A DNA stretch of 64,000 nt from JAHJDO01 sp964437505 (GCA_964437505.1 CAYTGU010000006.1:16881-80880); one strand, 5' to 3'. Shown: positions 23,782-33,109, counted from the first letter of the stretch. Made by a program: numbers and translations. The notes: generated by a model from the sequence alone, not told the origin.

Positions 23782-25268
23782 TGTGTTAAAGCATAAGCAA
23801 TAATATTTGTGGCAAGTTTTATACTGTCCGGATATTTTATCCCAAGCCTGATAGGATAAGATACAACATTCTGCCATCCCCAGGCCAAATCATATTTACT
23901 ATAAACCAGTACAATATTCCCTCCTATACTGATCCCTTCAAGATACGGCAAATCTGATGCATTAATCAGACGAGCATGGTCAGTATATTTGACCGATTTA
24001 ATATCATGTATAGTTCCATAGATAGGATGAGTTGCGGAAATCCGGGTTAATTTTTTATCAGGGAATATATTTTTAACATGATGTCTAAAGGATGAGTCAA
24101 ACGCTTTCATCCCTGTTCTATTATCAACAAGCAGAAATCCTCCTCTGGTTAAATATTTTCTAAGATTGTTACACTCCTGATCTGAAAGGACAAACTCTCC
24201 ATGGCCAGTCATATATAAAAATGGATATGTAAACAGGTTGGAATTTGTTAATGTTATTTCTTTTGGGTGCAAACTTACTTCGCATGATGTGCTATTGGCA
24301 AGTTCTCTCAACAGATTAGAGAGACGGGATAAAGAAGGATCCCAGTATCCACTGTGTTTGATTTGAGCAATAAAGAATTCAGACAATTCTTTTTCCTTAG
24401 GAGATTTATAGAGACGCTGAACACTTAGATATTCTCCAACAGGATAAAAGCTTAAGATGTAAGCAATGATATTATCCCCCATTTTTAGAGAGTCTGAAAT
24501 AGAATATCTTTTTCCATAATTGTGAGTATGTCCTGACCATCCGCAGCTAAGATCGTATACGGATAGAAATAATGCTGTGCGTGAGCCAATATCAATTCCG
24601 TAGAGAACTGGTTCTGACTGAAAATATTTTTTGTCAATCTTCATACGCACTCTCTCTATAGTATGAAGCGTCCTATAAACAGGATGATCAAGCGGTAGTT
24701 TATATAGAGGTCTATCAGGAAACATTTCTCCAATTAATTTGGTGAAGGATTGTCTAATTTCATTCCTTCCGCAGCAGCAGTCGCAAATTAATGTGCCTCC
24801 GCTCTCCAGATACCTCCGAAGAGATACAACTTCTTTTTTATCAAACGAAAATGAGAGATGTCCTGTAATATAGAGAATCGGACAATCCTTTGGACTGATT
24901 ACAGGAGTTTTTTGAACATAGGAGGAGAGAGAGAGCCGTGAAGTTTTATACTGAACTTTAAGTGTCTTTTTAATATGTCTTAATAGACCGTAGTCATCAC
25001 TCCAGTCGCTAAGCCATTGTTTATTTACGCCATATTTGATCTTTACAAGAAGTACAGGTGGAGAAGGTGGTCGTTTTTTTTCAGTTCTGCGCAAAGGAGC
25101 AACAGGCAGTGGCAATGGAGGAAAAGATTCTCCTCCTGCACGTCTGTGAGCCTTTGCTTTAGGAGGTGGACCGCACACATCCAGAACTTTTTCTTCCTGC
25201 GCTAGCGAATAAGAAGAGAAAAATACTAAGAGAATACTTAAGATTATGAATTGAGATTTCTTTATCAT
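23778..25268 (-). CDS. Secreted protein with two tandem DUF4159 domains
   Basis: 496 residues. A signal peptide (~1-23, ending YSLAQ) is followed by a proline-rich stretch (~35-70) and two homologous units. Each carries the same landmarks: CPILYITGHLSF / PFLYMTGHGEF, a RRYLESGGTLICDC / RKYLTRGGFLLVDN turn, HPVYRTLHTI / HPIYGTIHDI, and a GIDIG-DLSCGW / GISIG-DLAWGW segment with a following NIIAYIL / NIIAYAL. This is DUF4159, a glutamine-amidotransferase-like fold often near MoxR/VWA clusters; function unknown. A family member usually has one unit. AGAGGT precedes the ATG and TATAAT stands at 25291-25296. A Bat-type operon lies 14 kb away. Confidence 0.85.
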   Translation of the reverse strand: MIKKSQFIILSILLVFFSSYSLAQEEKVLDVCGPPPKAKAHRRAGGESFPPLPLPVAPLRRTEKKRPPSPPVLLVKIKYGVNKQWLSDWSDDYGLLRHIKKTLKVQYKTSRLSLSSYVQKTPVISPKDCPILYITGHLSFSFDKKEVVSLRRYLESGGTLICDCCCGRNEIRQSFTKLIGEMFPDRPLYKLPLDHPVYRTLHTIERVRMKIDKKYFQSEPVLYGIDIGSRTALFLSVYDLSCGWSGHTHNYGKRYSISDSLKMGDNIIAYILSFYPVGEYLSVQRLYKSPKEKELSEFFIAQIKHSGYWDPSLSRLSNLLRELANSTSCEVSLHPKEITLTNSNLFTYPFLYMTGHGEFVLSDQECNNLRKYLTRGGFLLVDNRTGMKAFDSSFRHHVKNIFPDKKLTRISATHPIYGTIHDIKSVKYTDHARLINASDLPYLEGISIGGNIVLVYSKYDLAWGWQNVVSYPIRLGIKYPDSIKLATNIIAYALTH

Positions 25269-25376
25269 GTTAAACCTCTTTTATGCATGCATTATACACA
25301 AAATCTTAACAAATAAAACTTTCTATTGTCTTATGTTTTTGATACAATCGCTGTTGTCGATATTATAAAGGGATAT

Positions 25377-25988
25377 ATGATTTTATTGCAGGTCTTTGTT
25401 CTGCTTCTTGCGGTGGTAATACACGAGGTTGCCCATGGTTGGGTAGCTTACAAATGCGGAGACTCTACTGCCAGAGATATGGGAAGGCTTACGCTTAATC
25501 CTATTCCTCATATTGATCTTAATATGACCATAATAATGCCTATTTTTATATATATAATGTCAGGGGGAAGAGCTATATTTGGAGGCGCAAAACCAGTTCC
25601 TATTAATCCTAATAATTTCAGGAACCCTAAAAGAGATATGATCCTCGTTTCCCTTGCCGGATGTGTGGCGAATTTTTTAACTGCAATTTTATTTGCGCTT
25701 CTTATAAGATTGGGAATTGCAAAAATAATACCTGCTTTCACTATGTTGTGTATGTATGGTGTGCTGATAAACATTCTTTTAGGTGTATTTAATCTTATTC
25801 CAATACCTCCGTTAGATGGCTCAAAAGTATTAATGTCAGTTTTGCCACGCAGGCAGATGATGAGTTATCTAAAATTTGAGAGATTTGGGATTATTCTGGT
25901 AATGCTCTTTTTTTACTTCGGTTTTCGTTTTCTTTATAGTAACGTTATCGGGCCTTTAGCCTCTCTAATGATTGGTGGAGTATTATGA
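25377..25988 (+). CDS. Site-2 protease family membrane metalloprotease (M50)
   Basis: About 203 residues from ATG 25377, which has AAAGGG just upstream; the longer frame from TTG 25326 has no ribosome site. Four or five membrane segments. The zinc motif HEVAHGWVAY near residue 18 and the second metal motif NLIPIPPLDGSKVL near 145 identify the short M50 family (YwhC/Rip-like without PDZ). Such proteases cut proteins within the membrane; substrates unknown. It overlaps trpS by 4 bases, an arrangement seen in other genomes. Confidence 0.9.
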   Translation: MILLQVFVLLLAVVIHEVAHGWVAYKCGDSTARDMGRLTLNPIPHIDLNMTIIMPIFIYIMSGGRAIFGGAKPVPINPNNFRNPKRDMILVSLAGCVANFLTAILFALLIRLGIAKIIPAFTMLCMYGVLINILLGVFNLIPIPPLDGSKVLMSVLPRRQMMSYLKFERFGIILVMLFFYFGFRFLYSNVIGPLASLMIGGVL

Positions 25989-26983
25989 AGAAGAGAATTT
26001 TAACAGGGGATAGACCGACAGGACAGTTGCACATTGGACACCTTTTGGGAGCTTTGCAAGATCGTGTAGCGCTTCAGGATGAATATGATACCTTTGTAAT
26101 AATTGCTGATGTGCAAGCATTAACTGATAATTTTAAGGATCCACAAAAAGTGCGAAGCAACGTTTTCGAGGTTGCAGTTGATAATCTTGCCGTTGGTATT
26201 GACCCAGACAAATCAACTATTTTTATTCAGTCTCTAATTCCTGAAATAGCAGAACTGACTATTTTTTATTCTAATTTGGTTACGATTGCCAGATTAGAGA
26301 GAAATCCAACCGTTAAAGAAGAGATTAAACAAAAAAAGGATTTATTTGGCGATAGCGTGACATTTGGGTTTTTGGGATATCCAGTTAGTCAGGCAGCAGA
26401 CATTACTGCGTTTCAGGCTGATTTGGTACCAGTAGGTGATGATCAATTGCCTCAAATTGAGTTAGCGAGAGAAATTGTTAGAAAATTTAACCAGATTTAC
26501 GGGCAAACACTAAAGGAGCCGGAACCCAGAATAGGCAGGTTTCCCAGAGTTAAGGGACTGGATGGAAATAAAATGAGCAAGAGTTTGAATAATGCTATAT
26601 ATCTGGCTGACTCTCCTGAAATAATTGAAAAGAAAATTCTTTCAGCAATAACTGATACAGAAAAGATTCGTCTTAAGGATAAAGGTCATCCGGATATTTG
26701 CACAGTATATCATTATCACGAAATGTTTAGTGCTGAAGAATTAGAGATAATTAAAACTGAATGTAAAAAGGGAGATAGAGGCTGTGTCCAATGTAAAAAG
26801 CAATTAGCTCAAAAAATAATTAAAATATTGTCTCCAATCCGAGAAAAGAGGTTATACTATCAAGAGAAAAGAAAACTAGTTGAGGAAATTTTATATGAAG
26901 GAACTAAGAAAGCGAGGCAGGTTGCGAAAGCTACTATGTCAGAGGTTAGAGAAGCAATGAAACTATACAGTGGAGTATCTTAA
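25985..26983 (+). CDS. trpS: Tryptophan--tRNA ligase
   Basis: 332 residues. Class I synthetase: TGDRPTGQLHIGHLLGAL with the HIGH motif, DVQALTDNF, PVSQAADITAF, the GDDQLPQIELAREI tryptophan pocket and the KMSKS loop in LDGNKMSKSLNNAIYL. Length is normal. Its start overlaps the protease stop and pheA begins right after its stop, so it shares a transcript with phenylalanine synthesis. Confidence 0.96.
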   Translation: MKKRILTGDRPTGQLHIGHLLGALQDRVALQDEYDTFVIIADVQALTDNFKDPQKVRSNVFEVAVDNLAVGIDPDKSTIFIQSLIPEIAELTIFYSNLVTIARLERNPTVKEEIKQKKDLFGDSVTFGFLGYPVSQAADITAFQADLVPVGDDQLPQIELAREIVRKFNQIYGQTLKEPEPRIGRFPRVKGLDGNKMSKSLNNAIYLADSPEIIEKKILSAITDTEKIRLKDKGHPDICTVYHYHEMFSAEELEIIKTECKKGDRGCVQCKKQLAQKIIKILSPIREKRLYYQEKRKLVEEILYEGTKKARQVAKATMSEVREAMKLYSGVS

Positions 26984-28051
26984 ATGAATATTGATAAATT
27001 GAGAAAAACAATAGATGAAGTAGATGAGGAGATTTTGAGCCTGTTAAATCAAAGAGCAAAAACAGCAGTGGCTATTGGCAAAGAAAAGCAAAAAAAGCGA
27101 TTAAAAACACACGACAGGATTCGTGAGGAGAAGATTCTAAAAGAACTTGTTTTAGGGAATAAGGGGCCTTTATCAAAAAAAATGATTATTGCTGTATATC
27201 GGGAAATACTATCTGTATGCCGCGGTTTGCAGTCCTCCATTAAAGTAGCATATTTGGGTCCAAAAGCTTCTAATGCCTATCTTGCTGTAAGGAAGAGATT
27301 TGGAGCAGCTGTTGGTTTTATTCCTGTTAATACTATTTTTGATGTTTTTAGAGAAGTTGAAAAGGACAAAGCTCAGTTTGGACTTGTTCCTGTTGAAAAC
27401 TCCACAGAGGGAATAATTTCCTATACGTTAGATATGTTTTTTAACTCTGAACTTAAGATATCTGGAGAAGTGAGTCTGCCTATTACTCATAATTTGTTAG
27501 CAAAAGGTTCTAAAAAGGAAATTAAACGTGTATATTCTCATCCGCAGGCTCTGGCACAGTGTAGAACATGGATAAGTAATAATCTGGACTCTGTCCAATT
27601 TATAGAAACAGCCAGTACTGCGGAGGCGGCAAAGCTGGCATCTCAGTCAAAACAGAACGGAGCAATAGCCAATGAACTTGCTGCTGAAATATACAATTTA
27701 AACGTATTAGAACAGCGTATTGAAGATTCAGAAACTAATCTGACACGTTTTCTTGTGATTAGTAAGAATATTAGTGAAAAATGCGAGCAGATGAAGACTT
27801 CTATTATGTTCTTTGTAAAGGATGAACCTGGATCGCTTTATAATATGCTTGAGATTTTTAAAAGACATAATATTAATTTAACAAAGATTGAATCACGGCC
27901 GTCCAAGCAGAAAGCATGGGAGTATATCTTCTTTATTGACTTCAAAGGGTACTGGAAGGATAAAAAGATGGAAGTTGCACTAAAAGAATTAGAGAAAAAG
28001 TGTATTTCTTTGAAAGTGCTGGGTTCATATCCTGTTGACACTGCTGTCTAA
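26984..28051 (+). CDS. pheA: Bifunctional chorismate mutase / prephenate dehydratase
   Basis: 355 residues in three domains: AroQ chorismate mutase (~1-82, LRKTIDEVDEEILSLLNQRA), prephenate dehydratase (~88-265, VAYLGPKASNAYLAV, GLVPVENSTEGII, and the catalytic ETASTAEAAKLAS Thr region) and an ACT domain (~275-350, KDEPGSLYNMLEIF, then INLTKIESRPSK) for phenylalanine feedback. It makes phenylpyruvate from chorismate. The early shikimate entry genes at 50780-52585 are of archaeal type. Starts directly after trpS. Confidence 0.96.
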   Translation: MNIDKLRKTIDEVDEEILSLLNQRAKTAVAIGKEKQKKRLKTHDRIREEKILKELVLGNKGPLSKKMIIAVYREILSVCRGLQSSIKVAYLGPKASNAYLAVRKRFGAAVGFIPVNTIFDVFREVEKDKAQFGLVPVENSTEGIISYTLDMFFNSELKISGEVSLPITHNLLAKGSKKEIKRVYSHPQALAQCRTWISNNLDSVQFIETASTAEAAKLASQSKQNGAIANELAAEIYNLNVLEQRIEDSETNLTRFLVISKNISEKCEQMKTSIMFFVKDEPGSLYNMLEIFKRHNINLTKIESRPSKQKAWEYIFFIDFKGYWKDKKMEVALKELEKKCISLKVLGSYPVDTAV

Positions 28052-28091
28052 ATTTGCTAAAAGGCGAGTACTTCTGTAAGGAAGAACACAC

Positions 28092-28871
28092 ATGTATGCG
28101 GAAAGAACATACCAGCAATTAGTAAAAGAGGATGATTTAGTGGTAACTAGAGTAATTGTTAAGGAAACAGAACTCTTCATTAAAGCATGCGTAGACTTAG
28201 AAGAAGAAGCTTTAGATTCTCTACTGAAACATCGTAAATACATAGAGGATTATATAAATCAGGACCCTTTATTTGAGACAGCATTGTCTTCATATGCTCC
28301 AAGTGATGATGCTCCTGGGATAGTAAAAGAAATGGCTGTGCAGGCAGGTAAGGTTAATGTTGGTCCTATGGCATCAGTTGCCGGCGCAATTGCGGAATAT
28401 GTTGGAAAGGATCTTACTGAATTTAGTGACGAGCTTATCATAGAAAATGGCGGCGATGTGTATATAGATAGTAAGAGAACAAGAAATGTTTGTATTTTTG
28501 CAGGAGAGTCCATTTTTAGTAAAGACATAAAAATTAAAATAGAATCTCAACACATGCCAATAGGTGTCTGTACATCAAGCGGTTCAGTAGGACATTCTAT
28601 GAGTTTTGGAGCGGCAGATGCAGTGACTGTTTTATCTAAGTCAGCGGTCTTTGCAGATGCGACAGCTACAGCCGTAGCGAATATGGTAGAAACAGAGGAA
28701 GATGTGGAAAGGATTTTGAATTTTTCAAGAAAAATCCACAATCTTAACGGAGTAATTATCATAAAAAATAATACTCTAGGCGCATGGGGAGATTTTTATA
28801 TTGAAAGGGGGGGAGAAATAGAGTGCCAAAAGTCAGGGTACGAAAAGATGAACCAATTGATAAAGCACTGA
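28092..28871 (+). CDS. UPF0280 / ApbE-like family protein
   Basis: 259 residues. The pattern MYAERTYQQLVKEDDLVV, APSDDAPGIVKEMA, KVNVGPMASVAGAIAEYVG, ELIIENGGDVYID and GVCTSSGSVGHSMSFG is that of the UPF0280 family, related to the FMN transferase ApbE; no biochemical role is certain. AAGGAAG precedes the ATG. The last 49 bases overlap the rpsU gene in another frame, which is a long overlap and may couple their translation. Confidence 0.85.
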   Translation: MYAERTYQQLVKEDDLVVTRVIVKETELFIKACVDLEEEALDSLLKHRKYIEDYINQDPLFETALSSYAPSDDAPGIVKEMAVQAGKVNVGPMASVAGAIAEYVGKDLTEFSDELIIENGGDVYIDSKRTRNVCIFAGESIFSKDIKIKIESQHMPIGVCTSSGSVGHSMSFGAADAVTVLSKSAVFADATATAVANMVETEEDVERILNFSRKIHNLNGVIIIKNNTLGAWGDFYIERGGEIECQKSGYEKMNQLIKH

Positions 28872-29020
28872 GACGGCTAAAAAGGAAGATGGATAAAGAG
28901 GGTATAATAAAACAGATAAGACAACTTGAACATTTCGAGAAACCGTCTCAAAAGAAGCGCAGGAAAATGCTTAAAGCCAAGAAAGACGCTTACAATAAAA
29001 GTAGAAAGAAGGATCAGTAG
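28823..29020 (+). CDS. rpsU: 30S ribosomal protein bS21
   Basis: 65 residues, very basic. PKVRVRKDEPIDKALRRLKR is the typical bS21 start, followed by the KKRRKMLKAKKDAY C-terminal helix. The start is GTG 28823 behind a strong GGGGGGGAG ribosome site, located inside the end of the UPF0280 gene. The protein helps initiation at the 30S platform. Two bases separate it from the next gene. Confidence 0.93.
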   Translation: MPKVRVRKDEPIDKALRRLKRKMDKEGIIKQIRQLEHFEKPSQKKRRKMLKAKKDAYNKSRKKDQ

Positions 29021-29022
29021 TA

Positions 29023-29709
29023 ATGAGTCTATTTTTTCTTATCATTACTATAGCCTTAATCTTCTTGATTTGGGAGATTGCATCGGTTGCTCTTTCAATT
29101 ACAGGGTTGGCGCATGACAAGGCTCGCTTTCAGGCTCTTTCTGCCTTAACAGGAACAGGTTTTACAACAAGAGATTCAGAGCTTATAGTTAGTCATCGTC
29201 AAAGACGAGCAATCGTAATGGGCTTAATGATTATTGGGAATATTGGTATTATACTGATTCTTTCAAATATTATTGTTTCTAAGACTACGGTGTATTTATT
29301 TGTAAAACTGGGCATTCTTTTTACATTGCTGTTTTTTTTATATAAGATTACCTCTTATAAAGGATTGATGCGTAAGTTAAAGAGCAAGATAGAGGATAAA
29401 TTGCTTGCAAGTTCTGTGTTTGAAAAAAGAGCAATAGAAGAAATTCTTAATTTAGCTCAGGGATATGGTGTTGTAGAATTAAATCTAAAAGAAAATTTTC
29501 CTTATATCGGACATACACTTGCAGAGTCGCCTTTAAGAGATAAAGATATATTAGTTTTAGCAATAAAAAGAGATCAGACAACTATTCCTGCACCAAAAGG
29601 TCAGAGAAAAATGCAGATAGATGATACATTGATTTGTTATGGTAAATTGGCCAGCATGAAAGAACTAATTAGTAAGCAAAAATCAAAAAGAGGGATAAAA
29701 GTTGGATAG
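29023..29709 (+). CDS. Membrane protein with TrkA-C domain and TrkH-like pore segment
   Basis: 228 residues. Membrane segments at ~3-25, ~65-85 and ~88-108 surround ALTGTGFTTRDSEL, which resembles the selectivity-filter turn of TrkH/KtrB-type potassium channels. A linker leads to a C-terminal TrkA-C/RCK-type domain (~145-220, NFPYIGHTLAESPLRDKDILVLAI and DTLICYGKLASM). The family is known as small TrkA-C membrane proteins of unproven function; ion flux gating is an inference. It follows rpsU by 2 bases and overlaps apgM by 8. Confidence 0.8.
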   Translation: MSLFFLIITIALIFLIWEIASVALSITGLAHDKARFQALSALTGTGFTTRDSELIVSHRQRRAIVMGLMIIGNIGIILILSNIIVSKTTVYLFVKLGILFTLLFFLYKITSYKGLMRKLKSKIEDKLLASSVFEKRAIEEILNLAQGYGVVELNLKENFPYIGHTLAESPLRDKDILVLAIKRDQTTIPAPKGQRKMQIDDTLICYGKLASMKELISKQKSKRGIKVG

Positions 29710-30907
29710 GCTGGACTTAATAAAGGATCTATCAATTACCAATGATACAAAGATGGTTCTGTTGGTTCTTGACGGGCTTGGAGGGCTGGGTTTAGAACCG
29801 GGAGGAAAGACAGAGCTGGAAACAGCAAATACCCCTAATCTTGATTTGCTTGCAGAATCAGCTGCATTGGGAATAACTGATCCTATAATGCAGGGAATAA
29901 CTCCTGGAAGCGGGCCCGCGCATCTTGGGCTTTTTGGATATGATCCGATCAAATACAGAATAGGCAGAGGAGCTCTCGCAGCTGCAGGGATAGGATTTAA
30001 CATGCAGGAAAACGACTTAGCAGCTAGAATTAATTTTGCTACAGCTGATGATAGTGGACTGATAACAGATCGCAGAGCTGGTCGTATTGCGACGGATGAA
30101 AGCTCTCAGTTATGTACCTTGTTAGCTAAAATAGAAATCAGAAACGTTAAAATATTTGTAAAACCAGTAAAAGAACATCGCGCAGTAGTAATATTTAGAG
30201 GAGATAGCTTATCAGATAAACTATCGGATTCTGATCCTCAGAAAACAGGTGTGCAAGCTAAAGAGGTAGTTGCTTTAGCTGATGGGGCTAAAACTACAGC
30301 TGTTTTTGTGAATGAGTTTATTCACAAAGCTCAAAGTATATTAGCTGATAAACATCCGGCAAATACGGTATTATTAAGAGGTTTTGCAAAAACGCCGAGC
30401 TTGCCGCAGATGAAGAATGTATACAAGCTGAATGCTGCTGCTATTGCAAGTTATCCAATGTATAAAGGACTTGCTCGATTTGTTGGCATGGAGATACTTC
30501 AGACAGGTCCAACAATAAGAGAAGAATTCGAGACGTTAAAAACCAGTTTTAACGAATATGATTTCTTCTTTATACATATAAAGGCAACCGACAGTTCCGG
30601 AGAGGACGGTAATTTTGCCAAGAAGGTGAAGGTTATAGAAGAAGTTGATAAGAATTTAGCGCTTATTACTTCTCTTAATCCTGATGTTCTGGTCGTAACA
30701 GGCGATCATTCCACACCTGCTGCCCTGAAATCACACAGCTGGCATCCTGTTCCCTTTTTACTGTATTCAAAATACTGCAGATTTGATAATGCAAAACATT
30801 TTGGAGAAACATATTGTTCTAAAGGAACGCTGGGAAGATTCCCGGCTGTTGATATAATGTCTTTAATGCTGGCTAATTCATTAAGATTAACTAAATACGG
30901 AGCATAG
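29702..30907 (+). CDS. apgM: 2,3-bisphosphoglycerate-independent phosphoglycerate mutase, archaeal type
   Basis: 401 residues. The alkaline-phosphatase-fold enzyme that interconverts 3- and 2-phosphoglycerate. Evidence: MVLLVLDGLGGLGLEPGG with metal Asp, ANTPNLDLLAE, the catalytic-Ser region GITPGSGPAHLGLFGYDP, and VTGDHSTPAALKSHSWHPVP near the end with metal Asp-His. The length and motifs match ApgM rather than GpmI. Start is TTG 29702 behind AGAGGGA, overlapping the previous stop. It was found in archaea and many candidate phyla. Confidence 0.95.
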   Translation: MDRLDLIKDLSITNDTKMVLLVLDGLGGLGLEPGGKTELETANTPNLDLLAESAALGITDPIMQGITPGSGPAHLGLFGYDPIKYRIGRGALAAAGIGFNMQENDLAARINFATADDSGLITDRRAGRIATDESSQLCTLLAKIEIRNVKIFVKPVKEHRAVVIFRGDSLSDKLSDSDPQKTGVQAKEVVALADGAKTTAVFVNEFIHKAQSILADKHPANTVLLRGFAKTPSLPQMKNVYKLNAAAIASYPMYKGLARFVGMEILQTGPTIREEFETLKTSFNEYDFFFIHIKATDSSGEDGNFAKKVKVIEEVDKNLALITSLNPDVLVVTGDHSTPAALKSHSWHPVPFLLYSKYCRFDNAKHFGETYCSKGTLGRFPAVDIMSLMLANSLRLTKYGA

Positions 30908-30911
30908 AATT

Positions 30912-31865
30912 ATGAAAGTTTTAATTACGGGAATCACCGGTTTTGTAGGCAGTCACCTTGCTGATTATACATTAGCAAAAGAGAATGTTGAAGTATATGG
31001 AACTATAAGGTGGCGTAGTAAAACAGAGAACATTGAGCATATAAAGGATAAACTTCATTTGATTCAGTGTAATCTTAATGATGCTTCGTCTGTAAATGAT
31101 TTAATTGTAGACATAAAACCAGATAAGATATTTCACTTGGCTGCGCAAAGTTTTGTGCCCACTTCATGGAACAGTCCGGCAGAAACCCTGACCTCAAATA
31201 TTATTGGAGAATTAAACATATTTGAAGCCATTAGAAGGGCAAAGATTAATCCATGGATGCAGATTGCAGGTTCCTCAGAAGAATATGGTATGGTTTATCC
31301 TGATGAGACTCCCATAAAAGAGACAAACCCATTGAGACCGCTGAGCCCCTATGGAGTAAGTAAGGTTGGGCAGGATTTGCTGGCTTATCAGTACTATATG
31401 AGTTATAAGCTTAATGTTGTAAGAACCAGGGCTTTCAACCACACAGGACCAAGAAGAGGAGATGTTTTTGTTTGTTCGGAGTTTGCAAAGCGGATAGCAG
31501 AAATAGAAAAAGGACACAAGGAACCTATGATTCTTGTGGGAAATCTTGATGCTCAACGTGATTTTACAGACGTACGCGATATAGTAAAAGCCTACTGGCT
31601 GGGATTGGAAAAATGCGAGCCGGGGGAAGTTTATAACATATGTACAGGCAAAGCATATAAGATTAGCGAAGTTCTGGATATACTGATTAGTTTGTCAAAT
31701 GCAAAAATAAAGGTAGGGAAAGATCCTGCAAAGATGAGACCTTCAGATGTTCCATATCTTGGCGGGGACAGCACTAAGTTCAGAGAAGCAACCGGATGGA
31801 ACCCAGAGATTCCTTTTGAGAGAACATTAACAGACCTGTTGAATTACTGGCGAGAGAAGGTTTGA
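30912..31865 (+). CDS. GDP-mannose 4,6-dehydratase / GDP-6-deoxyhexose reductase family
   Basis: 317 residues. Extended SDR: GITGFVGSHLADYTL Rossmann start, IFHLAAQSFVPTSW, the SSEEYGMV region, catalytic Tyr-Lys in YGVSKVGQDLLAYQ, and NHTGPRRGDVFVCSEFAK, typical of Gmd/Rmd. It acts on GDP-mannose to give GDP-rhamnose- or fucose-type sugars for surface glycans; dehydratase and reductase cannot be separated by eye. Lies 4 bases after apgM. Confidence 0.85.
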   Translation: MKVLITGITGFVGSHLADYTLAKENVEVYGTIRWRSKTENIEHIKDKLHLIQCNLNDASSVNDLIVDIKPDKIFHLAAQSFVPTSWNSPAETLTSNIIGELNIFEAIRRAKINPWMQIAGSSEEYGMVYPDETPIKETNPLRPLSPYGVSKVGQDLLAYQYYMSYKLNVVRTRAFNHTGPRRGDVFVCSEFAKRIAEIEKGHKEPMILVGNLDAQRDFTDVRDIVKAYWLGLEKCEPGEVYNICTGKAYKISEVLDILISLSNAKIKVGKDPAKMRPSDVPYLGGDSTKFREATGWNPEIPFERTLTDLLNYWREKV

Positions 31866-31880
31866 TAATTGGTATACTAA

Positions 31881-32624
31881 GTGAGTATCCAAACCACAGA
31901 AGCAATTGTTCTTAGAAGCATAAATTTCGCAGAATCCAGTAAAATCGTTACATTCTATTCCCCTCAATTCGGCAAGATAAAAGGCATTGCAAAAGGTGTC
32001 AGAAGCGCAAAAAACAAGTTTGGCAGCAGCCTGGAGATATTCAGCCTCGTTACTTTGGTCTTTTATCAGAAGAAAACAGATATTCAGCTTATCAACCAAT
32101 GCGATCTGGAAAATCCGTTTTTAAATATACGCAATGACCTGATAAGAACAGCTTATGCTTCATATTTTATAGAACTTATCAATAAAACTACTGAAGGGGA
32201 TCAAGATAGCGAACAGATTTTTAACTTAGTTCTTAATGCATTAATTACATTAGAAACTACTAATGTGGAGCCGGAAGTTCTTGCGCATTTTTTTGAGGTC
32301 AGGCTTTTAGAAATGCTTGGATGCATGCCTGTTTTTGATAGGTGTGTGAATTGTGGGGGAAAGATAGTCAACGGGAAATTCAGCTGCAGGCTTGGAGGTA
32401 TCCTTAATAATGAATGCTGGGGGGCAGATGAAAGCGCTCTTAGGGTATCTCTAGGCACTATACTGACTATACAGCATTTACAGGCATCTGATTTCCCTGC
32501 ACTTTCCCGTTTGAAACTCAATAAATTATCTAGCAAAGAGCTTAAACTAGTGCTAGAATCCTATATAAAATATACGTTGGTTAAAAGCATAAACTCACTA
32601 AGTTTTTTAGAGAAAATAACGTAG
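31881..32624 (+). CDS. recO: DNA repair protein RecO
   Basis: 247 residues. RecO loads RecA with RecR on SSB-coated DNA. N-terminal OB fold (QTTEAIVLRSINFAESSKIVT, then GKIKGIAKGVRSAKNKF), a helical middle and a Cys-rich zinc site (DRCVNCGG and CRLGGILNNEC). Start GTG 31881, 15 bases after the previous gene. It is the last housekeeping gene before the accessory stretch of 32.6-35.0 kb. Confidence 0.93.
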   Translation: MSIQTTEAIVLRSINFAESSKIVTFYSPQFGKIKGIAKGVRSAKNKFGSSLEIFSLVTLVFYQKKTDIQLINQCDLENPFLNIRNDLIRTAYASYFIELINKTTEGDQDSEQIFNLVLNALITLETTNVEPEVLAHFFEVRLLEMLGCMPVFDRCVNCGGKIVNGKFSCRLGGILNNECWGADESALRVSLGTILTIQHLQASDFPALSRLKLNKLSSKELKLVLESYIKYTLVKSINSLSFLEKIT

Positions 32625-32671
32625 ATGCTTAAAGTATAGAGGATTGAAGAAAAAGACGAGGGAGTAATAAA

Positions 32672-33109
32672 ATGCCAGATGTTTTTATAATCATGGGAAA
32701 GACAAAGACAAAAAAGTCAGCAACTATTAGAGCGTTAACTGGGGTATTCCATGGAAAAGATTGGAAAGTAGCAACTCAGAACGAAACTATTGATATTTTT
32801 GTGCAGGTACGCGCCTTACAAGAGGCAAAAATTAGTCCTAAGAATTTCATAAGACAGCGAAATGGCTCTCTAAATATTTTAGTGTGCTTATGGATTTCTA
32901 AAGGAAATGGACAACCTGATGGAGACACTTATATCAAAGCTTTTCTTAAGGCAAGATGGAATATTAAAGAGATTGTGGTTCTTGGAACTGAAAAATTACC
33001 ATATGATTTACCGCAAGACACGCCTAAGCCGAAATTCATCCACGATTCGCAAAATCGGCCAGCTAATTGGATAGCTTCTCAAGTTAGAGGATGGTGGAGA
33101 TGGTTATGA
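32672..33109 (+). CDS. Unknown protein with degenerate P-loop-like start
   Basis: 145 residues; I do not recognise the family. The start VFIIMGKTKTKKSATIRALTG reads like beta strand - loop - helix of a P-loop fold, but the Walker A Gly before Lys-Ser is replaced by Lys (GKTKTKKS). The middle (LNILVCLWISKGNGQPDG) and IKEIVVLGTEKLP suggest more strands of an alpha/beta protein. The end RPANWIASQVRGWWRWL is tryptophan-rich. Good start with GAGGGAG upstream. It is coupled to the following membrane gene by ATGA overlap, so the two probably act together. Confidence 0.6.
   Translation: MPDVFIIMGKTKTKKSATIRALTGVFHGKDWKVATQNETIDIFVQVRALQEAKISPKNFIRQRNGSLNILVCLWISKGNGQPDGDTYIKAFLKARWNIKEIVVLGTEKLPYDLPQDTPKPKFIHDSQNRPANWIASQVRGWWRWL

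Noticed and set aside
32672..33109. Functional P-loop NTPase
   Set aside because: The Walker A Gly before Lys-Ser is replaced by Lys and no clear Walker B is seen; reported only as degenerate P-loop-like.
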